Below are positions 7,528 through 15,247 of a stretch of DNA of 64,000 nucleotides, piece after piece. This DNA comes from UBA5364 sp050259235 (GTDB taxonomy: Bacteria > Bacillota_I > Bacilli_A > RF39 > UBA660), in contig JBLNAG010000002.1 of NCBI GenBank assembly GCA_050259235.1, forward strand, positions 1 to 64,000, written 5' to 3'. Numbering within the stretch: position 1 is the stretch's first letter; each line of letters begins with the position of its first letter. Both the position numbers and the translations under genes were made by a program. The notes under the pieces are model-generated. The model made no database searches. It worked only from the letters and a program-made list of their open reading frames with translations, and was not told the DNA's origin.

Positions 7528-8674
7528 CTTCCTTTACCTCCTCTACTATCACTTGATATCCAGTAATATCTTCATATACTGAATAGAATATATCTACTTC
7601 TATTTTACTATCTTTCACATCAACTTTCAATTGTTTTTCACTTATAATATATTCATCATTCGATAACTTTTCTTCCATTTTGCTTCTACCTAAAACATCT
7701 GCTTTATGAATTGCTTCTTCTAGAGTATATATCTTATCAGTGACTTCTATTTCCGTTTGAGTTTGTCTAACTAAACTAATAGGTAAAAAAGGATGCTTAA
7801 TTATATTATCATTTTTTACTTTTTTATCTTTATATCTATTAAAATCCAGAGAAAAACTATGATTTAAAAATTGTATTGATAAGACTTTTTTTTCTCTACC
7901 TGTTATTTTTTCTTCTCGATAATGAAATGGATAAGAAACAGAAATGTTATACCACACTTCACCATACACTACCCCATTAACTCTAACTTTATTTTCTGGC
8001 GTTATCTGTCCACTAATGACGATATCCCCTTCTTTAACATAATCATTTGTATTTCTAATGATTACTCCAGAAGATGAGATTACCTTTTTAATAATTGCTG
8101 ACTTGGTTGCTACAATATTTTGAGGAGTATTATTATCTTTAATATCAATAATCTTTCTTTCTTCTACCCTTACAATGTACTTAGTACCAATATTTTCTAT
8201 TTCTAGCCATTCAATTTTATTTTTATATTTCTTTAAAATGCCCTTTTTAACTTTTTGAATATAATCATAACTTTTTATAAAGCTATGTTTCTTAATATCA
8301 TAACCTTCTAATTCATTTAAAACTAATCTTCTTATTTCAGCACTGTTATGAATAACTTGAACATCAAAAATAATGTTACTTAAAAATATTAATAACCCAA
8401 ATCCAACTAATATGGCGGCAATTAATATTCGATTAAAAATTAATCTCTTTTTTATTTTTATTATTCCATAATAATTAACAATTTTAATTTTATAAATACT
8501 TTTAATTTTCATTAGATGTTCATATTTATCTTTATAAATTCTAATATTCATTTCTTCTTTACTTATATATTTTATATTTAGCAATTCTATTTTAGCTCGC
8601 ATTAATCTTTGAATAAATCTATCAAGATGTTTACCCTTAATATTAATGTCTATTTTACTTGTTAATATATTCAT
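7520..8674 (-). CDS. yqfD: Sporulation protein YqfD
   Basis: A 384-residue membrane protein of the YqfD family, expressed in the mother cell during sporulation in Bacillus and Clostridium. A soluble N-terminal ~90 residues precede one transmembrane helix (LIAAILVGFGLLIFLSNII, ~87-105), followed by a large external region with a POTRA-like start and a domain beginning ATKSAIIKKVISSSGVI. RBS AAGGTGA overlaps the yqfC stop. The yqfC-yqfD pair is the standard arrangement and supports both calls. The exact role in spore formation is not established. Confidence 0.9.
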   Translation of the reverse strand: MNILTSKIDINIKGKHLDRFIQRLMRAKIELLNIKYISKEEMNIRIYKDKYEHLMKIKSIYKIKIVNYYGIIKIKKRLIFNRILIAAILVGFGLLIFLSNIIFDVQVIHNSAEIRRLVLNELEGYDIKKHSFIKSYDYIQKVKKGILKKYKNKIEWLEIENIGTKYIVRVEERKIIDIKDNNTPQNIVATKSAIIKKVISSSGVIIRNTNDYVKEGDIVISGQITPENKVRVNGVVYGEVWYNISVSYPFHYREEKITGREKKVLSIQFLNHSFSLDFNRYKDKKVKNDNIIKHPFLPISLVRQTQTEIEVTDKIYTLEEAIHKADVLGRSKMEEKLSNDEYIISEKQLKVDVKDSKIEVDIFYSVYEDITGYQVIVEEVKEDA

Positions 8675-8677
8675 AAA

Positions 8678-8917
8678 TCACCTTAATTCAATATTTTTTA
8701 TATTACCCACAATTAGTACTTCATCAGTCAAAAGCCTAGTTATTGTTAAATCATTACCTTTTATTATTACTTCACCACTTTTATGTTTCACAATTACTTC
8801 ATTAGTATCAAAACCCATTATATCGGTATAATTTATAATATTAATTTTATTATTTAAAATATTTATTTTGAATTCTTCTTCTAATAAATAGTTCCTAAAG
8901 CTCTCAATCAATTTCAT
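8678..8917 (-). CDS. yqfC: Sporulation protein YqfC
   Basis: A short YqfC/YabP-like sporulation protein of 79 residues, dominated by beta-forming sequence (NVIVKHKSGEV-like strands and ITRLLTDEVLIVGNI). YqfC is under sigma-E control in Bacillus; I could not find a convincing sigma-E promoter in the 100 bases upstream, where only A/T-rich sequence is seen. The gene ends in TGA, which overlaps the yqfD ribosome-binding site, so the pair is coupled. It is the first gene of the yqfC-to-yuiD-like block. Confidence 0.85.
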   Translation of the reverse strand: MKLIESFRNYLLEEEFKINILNNKINIINYTDIMGFDTNEVIVKHKSGEVIIKGNDLTITRLLTDEVLIVGNIKNIELR

Positions 8918-9011
8918 ACCTTCACCTATATAATTTTATTAAAAAATATCTTATTTATGTGCTTGTATAAGTATATTGTATAATATCAATTTCATATTTC
9001 CTTTTAATAAC

Positions 9012-9039
9012 AAAAAAAAGAAGTAAATAATACTTCTTT
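9012..9039 (-). terminator. Intrinsic terminator of pheST
   Basis: Stem AAAGAAGTA/TACTTCTTT (9017-9025 with 9031-9039) with a 5-base loop is followed on the minus strand by eight T residues. It overlaps the pheT stop codon. Confidence 0.8.
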
Positions 9040-11425
9040 ATTTATTTCTTAGTTCAGCGTTAAATTCTTTTTCCACTGATTCTATAACTTTATTAAATAC
9101 AACGTTTATTTCCTCATCAGTTAATGTCTTTGTTGGATCAGAGAATGTTAATGAGAAAGCAATTGATTTCTTATTATTATCTATTTTTTCTCCTTCATAT
9201 ACATCAAAAACATCAATATTAGTTAAAAGTCTACCACTAGCTTTTTTAATTATACTCATAATTTCAGATGCCATAATATTCTTATCAATTAAGAATGCAA
9301 CATCTTTATTTATTTCAGGATATTTTGACATTTCTTTGAATTTAATATCCCTAACTTTTTTACTAATAATTTTTTCTAAGCTTATTTCAAAAACATAAAC
9401 TTCTTTTTTAGATATATTTGGATGAACTTGACCTAGATATCCAATCATTTCATTATCTACAACTATATTAGCACTTCTTCCCGGATGCATTTCATTAGGA
9501 AGCTTTTCTACTTTAAAATTATAACGTCCATTTAATCCTAAATAATCTAATAAATTTTCTATAATACCTTTTAAAACATAGAAATCAGCTTTAACAATGT
9601 TTCCTTGATGATTATTAGTATAATAATTATTGTATATTAAACCACTAATCATTGTTTCTTCAATATAATTATCACCCTTTTTATAATAAGATGACCCTAT
9701 TTCAAAAATATCAATATCTTTAATTTTACGAGCTAAATTATATTCAAATACTCCCAATAATGAAGGTATTAAACTTCTTCTTAAAACCTTTTTATCTTCA
9801 CTCATTGGATTAGTAATAATTATTTTATCTTTTGATTCAATCAAGAATTCATCATTTTCTTTTTCACCAACAAGTGAATAAGTAATAACTTGATTTAATC
9901 CTAATCCTTCTAATCTTCTTCTAATATCTTTTATCATTTTAGCTTTTGATGAATAAGTACCTTTTTTAATAGAAGTAATTGGTAATTTACCAATTAAATT
10001 GGTATATCCATATAATCTACCTATTTCTTCAATAAGATCTTCTTCAATATTAATATCTAATCTTCTAGTTGGAACAACTACTTTAAATTCTTTTTCGTTA
10101 ATTTTATATTCGAAATTTAAATTATTAAATATTTTTTCAACATCTTCTACTTTTAATGTCATACCTAGAACAGAATTAATTTTACTTAAATTTATATCAA
10201 TTACTTTATTATTCTTATCAGCTTTGTCATGAGTTAATATTCCACCCATTACTTGACCATTAGCATACTTATTAAGTAAATAACATGCCCTATTGATTGC
10301 TAAAAGAGTACGATTTGGGTCAATTCCCTTTTCATAACGATTACTTGCTTCACTTCTTAATATTTCCTTAGAAGTGTTACGAATATAATATGGATTGAAT
10401 ATTGCAGATTCAATAAAGATACTTTTAGTTTCATCTGTTATTTCAGTACTTAATCCTCCCATAACACCCGCTAAAGCAACTACTTCTTTTGGAGTAGTAA
10501 TAACTATGTCTGTTTCTTTTAGATTTCTCGTTTTACCATCTAAAGTAACTACTTCTTCTTTATCATTAGCCATTCTAACTATTACATCACTACCTAATTT
10601 ATCAGCATCAAAGAAATGTAATGGTTGACCATATTCGAGCATAACATAATTACTTATATCAACAACATTATTTATTGGTCTAATGCCACTTGCCATTAAT
10701 CTTGTCTTAATAAATTCAGGACTGTCAGTAATCTCTACATTTTTTACTTTTTTTGCTAAGTATATTGAACAATTTGGTGTATTTACTTTTAAAGTATGTT
10801 CACTATCTATATCTTCTTTTGTTTCTTCAAATTTATTATCAGGAAGATTTACTTTTTTACCATAAATAGCACCTACTTCATAAGCCATACCTATGATACT
10901 TAGTAAATCTCCTCTGTTAGCAGTAAGTTCAAAATCAATTACTTCATCATCAAACCCTAAATATTTTATAGCATCTTCTCCTACTTTAGGGTTACCATTT
11001 AAAGGATGAATGCCTGTTTTATCTTCTTCAGTTAAATATTTTGATTCAATTCCTAATTCATCTAAGGCACAAATCATACCATTAGATTCCATTCCTGCAA
11101 GTTGAGCTTTTTTGATTTCAAAATCACCTGGTAAAACAGCTCCTACTTTTGCAACAGCAACATATTGATCTTTCTTAACATTTGGTGCACCACATAAAAT
11201 TTGAACAACTTCAGTTCCAATATCAACCTTACAAATACTTAATTTTTTTGAATCGGGATGTTTTTCACATTCTAAAATATGTCCAACTACAACATTAGTA
11301 GCTTCACTAATTTTATTAATTGATTCATATTCATTACCTGCAGTAACCATTTTTTCGGCAACTTCATGATAATTAATATCTTTTATATCAATATAATCAT
11401 TTAAAAATTTCTTACTTAGTTTCAT
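9038..11425 (-). CDS. pheT: Phenylalanyl-tRNA synthetase beta subunit
   Basis: Beta chain of the (alpha-beta)2 enzyme that charges tRNA-Phe; it carries editing and tRNA-binding functions. Domains in order: EMAP/tRNA-binding OB domain (~35-145), the B3/B4 editing region, B5 with its metal-binding acidic residues, a catalytic-like core, and a C-terminal ferredoxin-fold anticodon-binding domain (~700-795). I place the start at ATG 11425 (MKLSKKFLND), because GGTGGTGAAG lies directly before it; an earlier ATG at 11440 exists. It overlaps pheS by 14 bases and ends at a strong terminator. Confidence 0.95.
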   Translation of the reverse strand: MKLSKKFLNDYIDIKDINYHEVAEKMVTAGNEYESINKISEATNVVVGHILECEKHPDSKKLSICKVDIGTEVVQILCGAPNVKKDQYVAVAKVGAVLPGDFEIKKAQLAGMESNGMICALDELGIESKYLTEEDKTGIHPLNGNPKVGEDAIKYLGFDDEVIDFELTANRGDLLSIIGMAYEVGAIYGKKVNLPDNKFEETKEDIDSEHTLKVNTPNCSIYLAKKVKNVEITDSPEFIKTRLMASGIRPINNVVDISNYVMLEYGQPLHFFDADKLGSDVIVRMANDKEEVVTLDGKTRNLKETDIVITTPKEVVALAGVMGGLSTEITDETKSIFIESAIFNPYYIRNTSKEILRSEASNRYEKGIDPNRTLLAINRACYLLNKYANGQVMGGILTHDKADKNNKVIDINLSKINSVLGMTLKVEDVEKIFNNLNFEYKINEKEFKVVVPTRRLDINIEEDLIEEIGRLYGYTNLIGKLPITSIKKGTYSSKAKMIKDIRRRLEGLGLNQVITYSLVGEKENDEFLIESKDKIIITNPMSEDKKVLRRSLIPSLLGVFEYNLARKIKDIDIFEIGSSYYKKGDNYIEETMISGLIYNNYYTNNHQGNIVKADFYVLKGIIENLLDYLGLNGRYNFKVEKLPNEMHPGRSANIVVDNEMIGYLGQVHPNISKKEVYVFEISLEKIISKKVRDIKFKEMSKYPEINKDVAFLIDKNIMASEIMSIIKKASGRLLTNIDVFDVYEGEKIDNNKKSIAFSLTFSDPTKTLTDEEINVVFNKVIESVEKEFNAELRNK

Positions 11426-12473
11426 TATCTTCACCACCATTTACACGATTAAATAAATTTAAGAAACGCATGTCATTAGTATAAAAATGTCTAATATCAT
11501 TAATACCATATTTTAGCATTGCAATTCTTTCTGGTCCCATTCCAAAAGCAAACCCTTGGTAAACTGCGGGATCATATCCGCAGTTCTTTAATACATTTGG
11601 ATGTACCATTCCAGCTCCTAAAATTTCTATCCAACCAATATTTTTACATAATGGACATCCTTTTCCACCACATTTAAAACAAGATACATCAACTTCTAAT
11701 GAAGGTTCAGTAAATGGGAAGAAACCTGGGCGAAATCTTATTTCACGATCATTACCAAACATCTTTTTAGCAAATATTTCTAAAGTTCCTTTTAAATCAG
11801 CTAATGAAATGTTTTTATCTATAACTAATCCTTCAATTTGAGTAAATTGATGTGAATGAGTAGCGTCATCATCATCACGTCGATATGTCTTACCAGGACA
11901 AATGATTCTAATTGGTCCCTTTTCTAAATTAGCATCCATTGTTCTTGCTTGTACTGGTGAAGTTTGAGTTCTAAGTAATACTTCATCAGTAATATAAAAA
12001 CTATCTTGTGCATCTCTAGCTGGATGACCTTTAGGTAAATTTAGTTTTTCGAAGTTATATAAATCTAATTCTACTTCTGGTCCTTCAACAACATCATATC
12101 CCATTGAAAGAAACAGTTCTTCTATTTCATCAATTGTTCTAGTAATAGGATGAGTCCCTCCTACTTTTATTTTAGAAGCTGGTAGTGAAATATCTATTTT
12201 ATCTTTTTCTAATTTTTGATTAATTTCTACCATTTCTAATCTACTATACATTTTATCTATTTCATCACTTATTTCCTTTTTTAAATTATTAATTAAAGCC
12301 CCTACTTCTTTCTTTTCATCAATACTTAAAGTACTTAACATATTAGTTAATTCACTAACAGGGCTTTTTTTACCTAAATATTGAATCTTTAAATCTTGTA
12401 ATTCTTTTGTACTTTGTGACTCACTTAATTTCTTATTGAATTCTTTTTGTAATTCTAATATTTTATCTTTCAT
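11412..12473 (-). CDS. pheS: Phenylalanyl-tRNA synthetase alpha subunit
   Basis: Catalytic chain of the phenylalanyl-tRNA synthetase. A coiled-coil N-terminal arm (~1-90) precedes the class II core. Motif 2 surrounds IRIICPGKTYRRDDDDATHSHQ, of which the RRDDDDATHSHQF part is diagnostic, and motif 3 is GFAFGMGPERIAMLKYG. A four-cysteine CFKCGGKGCPLC insert, found in some Bacilli-like enzymes, lies before motif 3. The 353-residue length is normal and a GGAGG site precedes the ATG. Expression is very likely controlled by the T-box leader just upstream. Confidence 0.96.
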   Translation of the reverse strand: MKDKILELQKEFNKKLSESQSTKELQDLKIQYLGKKSPVSELTNMLSTLSIDEKKEVGALINNLKKEISDEIDKMYSRLEMVEINQKLEKDKIDISLPASKIKVGGTHPITRTIDEIEELFLSMGYDVVEGPEVELDLYNFEKLNLPKGHPARDAQDSFYITDEVLLRTQTSPVQARTMDANLEKGPIRIICPGKTYRRDDDDATHSHQFTQIEGLVIDKNISLADLKGTLEIFAKKMFGNDREIRFRPGFFPFTEPSLEVDVSCFKCGGKGCPLCKNIGWIEILGAGMVHPNVLKNCGYDPAVYQGFAFGMGPERIAMLKYGINDIRHFYTNDMRFLNLFNRVNGGEDNETK

Positions 12474-12486
12474 AAATCCTCCTTTT

Positions 12487-12670
12487 TTTATAAAAAAACC
12501 ACATCCTAGATAAGGACGTGATTTGACGTGGTACCACCTTAATTTATAGACATTAGTCCATCTTAATACTTTAACGCGTAACCGGTATATATTTAGTATA
12601 TACTGCTAAAAGATGAATTCATAAAATATTATTATTAGTTTCCACCAACCACTAACTCTCTATCAATAAT
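12487..12670 (-). promoter_or_regulatory. T-box leader of pheST, specifier UUC (Phe)
   Basis: This is a complete transcription-attenuating T-box RNA on the minus strand. Stem I starts near GATAGAGAG (~12665), has the apical GGTTGGTGGAAAC segment, and carries a specifier loop GAATTCATC in which TTC (12617-12615) is the phenylalanine codon. The T-box AAGGTGGTACCACG is at 12540-12527. The terminator, CACGTCCT paired with AGGATGTG and followed by seven T residues, is at 12520-12487. Uncharged tRNA-Phe would favour the antiterminator and switch on pheST. Confidence 0.92.
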
Positions 12671-12701
12671 TAATTTTATTACTACTTCTTTATCATAGCT
12701 T

Positions 12702-14126
12702 TTATTTGCTTAATCTTTTTAAGATAACATCTTTACCTAATAAATAAATTGTATCAGGTAATTCAGGTCCATGCATTTGACCACTTACTTTTATTCTAAT
12801 TGGCATATATAACATTTTGCCTTTAATATTGGCTTTTTCTTTAACATTATTTATAACTAAATTGATGTTTTCAATATTCCAATCATTTATATTTTCTATT
12901 TCTTCTTTAAATACTTTTAGAGTATTTGGAACAGTTTCATCATTCATTATTTCTTTACATTCATCATTATAATCAATATGATCTTTAAAGAATAAATCAG
13001 TAACTTCCACTATTTCTTTACCATAACTAATATGATCTTGATAGATACTTACTAAGTGTTTAATCCATTCATCACTTTTACCACTTAAATCATAAGCCTT
13101 TTGTAAATGCGGAACAGTAATACTAAGTAGTGAATCAATATCAAGTTTTTTCATATAATGAGCATTTATCCAATTAAGTTTCTTTATATCATATGTAGCT
13201 GGAGATTTGCTGATTCTTTTTGGATCAAATATCTTAATTAATTCTTCTAATGTGAATATTTCATCAGTTGTTTCTGGTGACCAGCCTAGAAGTGCTAAAT
13301 AATTAACAACTCCCTCTGGTATATAACCATCATGATATAAATCCATAAAAGAAGCATCGCCATTTCTCTTACTTAGTTTTTGTCCATCAGATCCTAAAAC
13401 CATTGGTAAATGAACATAAGTTGGTTTTTCCCAACCAAATGCATCGTATAATAAATTATACTTTGGCGTAGACATTAAATATTCATTTCCTCTTGCTACA
13501 TGAGTAATTTCCATTAAATGATCATCAATTACATTAGCAAAATTATATGTTGGAAAACCATCTGATTTAAGTAATATTTGATCTTCTAATATTCTATTTT
13601 CAACACTTATTTCACCATAGACAATATCTTCATAAGCACTAATACCTTCTTTAGGCATCTTTTGTCTTATAACATAGCCTTCTCCATTAGCTATTTTTTC
13701 ATCTATTTCTTCTTTAGTTAATTTTTTACAACAACCATCATATAAGAAAGCAATCTTTCTTTCTTCTGCTTCATGACGTAACTCTTCTAATCTTTCAGGT
13801 GAACAAAAGCAATAATATGCTTTTCCCATTTCAACTAACTTATGAGCATATTCTTTATATATATCTAATCTTTCACTTTGAGTATATGGTCCATATTTTC
13901 CAGGATTATTTGGTCCTTCATCAAAATCAAGTCCACATAACTTACATGTGTCATATATAAATTCTACTGCACCTTCAACTTTTCTTGTTTGATCAGTATC
14001 TTCGATTCGGAGTAAAAAATCTCCATCATCATGTTTTGCAATTAAATATTCAAAGATAGCACTTCTTAAATTACCAACATGCATAAAACCAGTTGGACTT
14101 GGAGCGTATCTAGTTCTTATTTTCAT
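12702..14126 (-). CDS. gltX: Glutamyl-tRNA synthetase
   Basis: Class I synthetase charging tRNA-Glu. The HIGH-type motif appears as PSPTGFMHVGN (8-18) and the KMSKS motif as QKLSKRNGD (~248-256). A C-terminal helical anticodon-binding domain follows, and 474 residues is typical. Whether it is discriminating or also misacylates tRNA-Gln cannot be judged without knowing if glnS or gatCAB is in the genome. It begins 4 bases after the hypothetical gene at 14131..14556, so those genes probably share a transcript. No T-box precedes it. Confidence 0.95.
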   Translation of the reverse strand: MKIRTRYAPSPTGFMHVGNLRSAIFEYLIAKHDDGDFLLRIEDTDQTRKVEGAVEFIYDTCKLCGLDFDEGPNNPGKYGPYTQSERLDIYKEYAHKLVEMGKAYYCFCSPERLEELRHEAEERKIAFLYDGCCKKLTKEEIDEKIANGEGYVIRQKMPKEGISAYEDIVYGEISVENRILEDQILLKSDGFPTYNFANVIDDHLMEITHVARGNEYLMSTPKYNLLYDAFGWEKPTYVHLPMVLGSDGQKLSKRNGDASFMDLYHDGYIPEGVVNYLALLGWSPETTDEIFTLEELIKIFDPKRISKSPATYDIKKLNWINAHYMKKLDIDSLLSITVPHLQKAYDLSGKSDEWIKHLVSIYQDHISYGKEIVEVTDLFFKDHIDYNDECKEIMNDETVPNTLKVFKEEIENINDWNIENINLVINNVKEKANIKGKMLYMPIRIKVSGQMHGPELPDTIYLLGKDVILKRLSK

Positions 14127-14130
14127 CTTA

Positions 14131-14556
14131 TCACCTATTCTTAGATTGTTCTAAACTTATTAACATTTCTTTTCTTTGATTAAAATATGGGTATACTCCT
14201 TGGATACTACTGTAATCCATAGGTCTTCCACTATTATCCTTTACATCAGCAAACATACTAGGAGTTCCTACTAAATCAGTTTCAAAAGACTCAACATTAT
14301 CTTTAGTCATAAAACCATCAATAATTCCCTTTTGAATTTCTCCTAACATACTCTTGCCATTTAAAAAACGACCTCTAACATTATAGTTCATCATATCAAG
14401 TAATTTTTTTACAGAATCCATATCATTGCTCTTTTGAACTAATGCTTTAACAACAGCTTCTTGATCATTTCCAAAATATGCATCTATTAATGTATCAACA
14501 CCAACAGCAGAGCCTATTAAATTAACAGCAACTCTTTCATCAATATATTTACTCAT
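14131..14556 (-). CDS. Hypothetical protein, 141 aa
   Basis: I do not recognise this protein. It is soluble, mainly helical by composition, and has no signal peptide, metal motif or repeat. The region around MNYNVRGRFLNGKSMLGE may be a nucleic-acid or partner surface, but that is speculation. It overlaps the next upstream gene by 8 bases and is followed 4 bases later by gltX, so the three form a compact operon. It is rated real because of this tight spacing and normal codon use. Confidence 0.6.
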   Translation of the reverse strand: MSKYIDERVAVNLIGSAVGVDTLIDAYFGNDQEAVVKALVQKSNDMDSVKKLLDMMNYNVRGRFLNGKSMLGEIQKGIIDGFMTKDNVESFETDLVGTPSMFADVKDNSGRPMDYSSIQGVYPYFNQRKEMLISLEQSKNR

Positions 14557-14971
14557 TTACTTCACTTCCATTTCCTACTAAGAAATCGGCAAGCATTTCT
14601 GTAAAACCGACATTTAAAGCTTCTAATTGATTATTTTCATTGAAACCACTATATTTTCCTTTAGCAGATATAATGTTTAGTAATCCAACCATCAAACTAT
14701 TCTTACCATCACTGTTATTTAATTCTTCAGTATTGATATATAACACGTTATTAGCACCATCATACTCAACTGGATTTTTAACAATAAATCGATTACCACC
14801 AGCAATTTTTAATGTCTTAATTCGCTCATTAAAATTATTCAAACTGATATTTGGTAACTTTGAATTAAATATCTTAATTAACTCTTCAATGTCCGCTTTT
14901 ACTTCTAAGTCTATATGCGGATTTTGTTCTATAGATAATTTTACTTGTTCAAACATTCCCACATTAACCAC
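14549..14971 (-). CDS. Hypothetical protein, 140 aa
   Basis: Unrecognised soluble protein. The C-terminal stretch NQLEALNVGFTEMLADFLVG (~112-131) recalls the E-G-x-T-E segment that follows the HExxH of some small zinc peptidases, but no HExxH is present, so no activity is claimed. It is the first gene of a three-gene set with 14131..14556 and gltX. Its upstream region directly abuts the truncated second copy of the nifJ 3' end (15022..15107), so its original neighbour was probably nifJ. Confidence 0.6.
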   Translation of the reverse strand: MVNVGMFEQVKLSIEQNPHIDLEVKADIEELIKIFNSKLPNISLNNFNERIKTLKIAGGNRFIVKNPVEYDGANNVLYINTEELNNSDGKNSLMVGLLNIISAKGKYSGFNENNQLEALNVGFTEMLADFLVGNGSEVNE

Positions 14972-15021
14972 CTATTAGTATTTTATCATAATTTTACAAT
15001 AATTGGTATATCTTTTTAATT

Positions 15022-15107
15022 AAAAAGATGAGATATTATTTCTCATCTTTTACTAAACTTTTATAGTATTCAAAACTTCTCATTGAATTAACTTTACTTG
15101 TTTTCAA
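15022..15107 (-). repeat. Truncated copy of the nifJ 3' end (direct repeat, copy A)
   Basis: These 86 bases match 17062..17147 at 84 positions at a constant offset of 2040 bases. They encode the last ~20 codons of NifJ plus its stop and terminator hairpin. The two mismatches change Ala to Thr and Ala to Val in the translated tail. The reading frame is not continued upstream, so this is a remnant, not a gene. Confidence 0.95.
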
Positions 15108-15185
15108 ATCAAGCACAATATATTATCTAAAGATGATTAATTATCTCTTATATTGTTTTTTATCATATTTCTTCATTTGGATTTT

Positions 15186-15220
15186 TCAAAAAATACTAAG
15201 ATTATTGCCATAATCTTAGA
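15186..15220 (-). terminator. 10-bp hairpin with GGCA loop downstream of the variable lectin gene
   Basis: Stem CTAAGATTAT/ATAATCTTAG (15219-15210 with 15205-15196, minus strand) with loop GGCA lies 28 bases past the stop codon, followed by GTATTTTTTG. The T-run makes it a plausible terminator. The same geometry, a 7-10 bp stem with a 4-base GRNA loop soon after the variable region, is known from DGR target genes, where it stimulates retrohoming. Both readings are possible. Confidence 0.65.
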
Positions 15221-15247
15221 ATTACTTTGTGATTTAGGATGAGAAAC

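Noticed and set aside
8918..9000. Sigma-E promoter before yqfC
   Set aside because: Several ATATT- and TATACAA-like boxes exist but at wrong spacing; no candidate stood out in this A/T-rich stretch.
12690..12720. pheS promoter inside the gltX 3' end
   Set aside because: A TATGAT box is visible but no -35 at 16-18 bases, so it was not listed.
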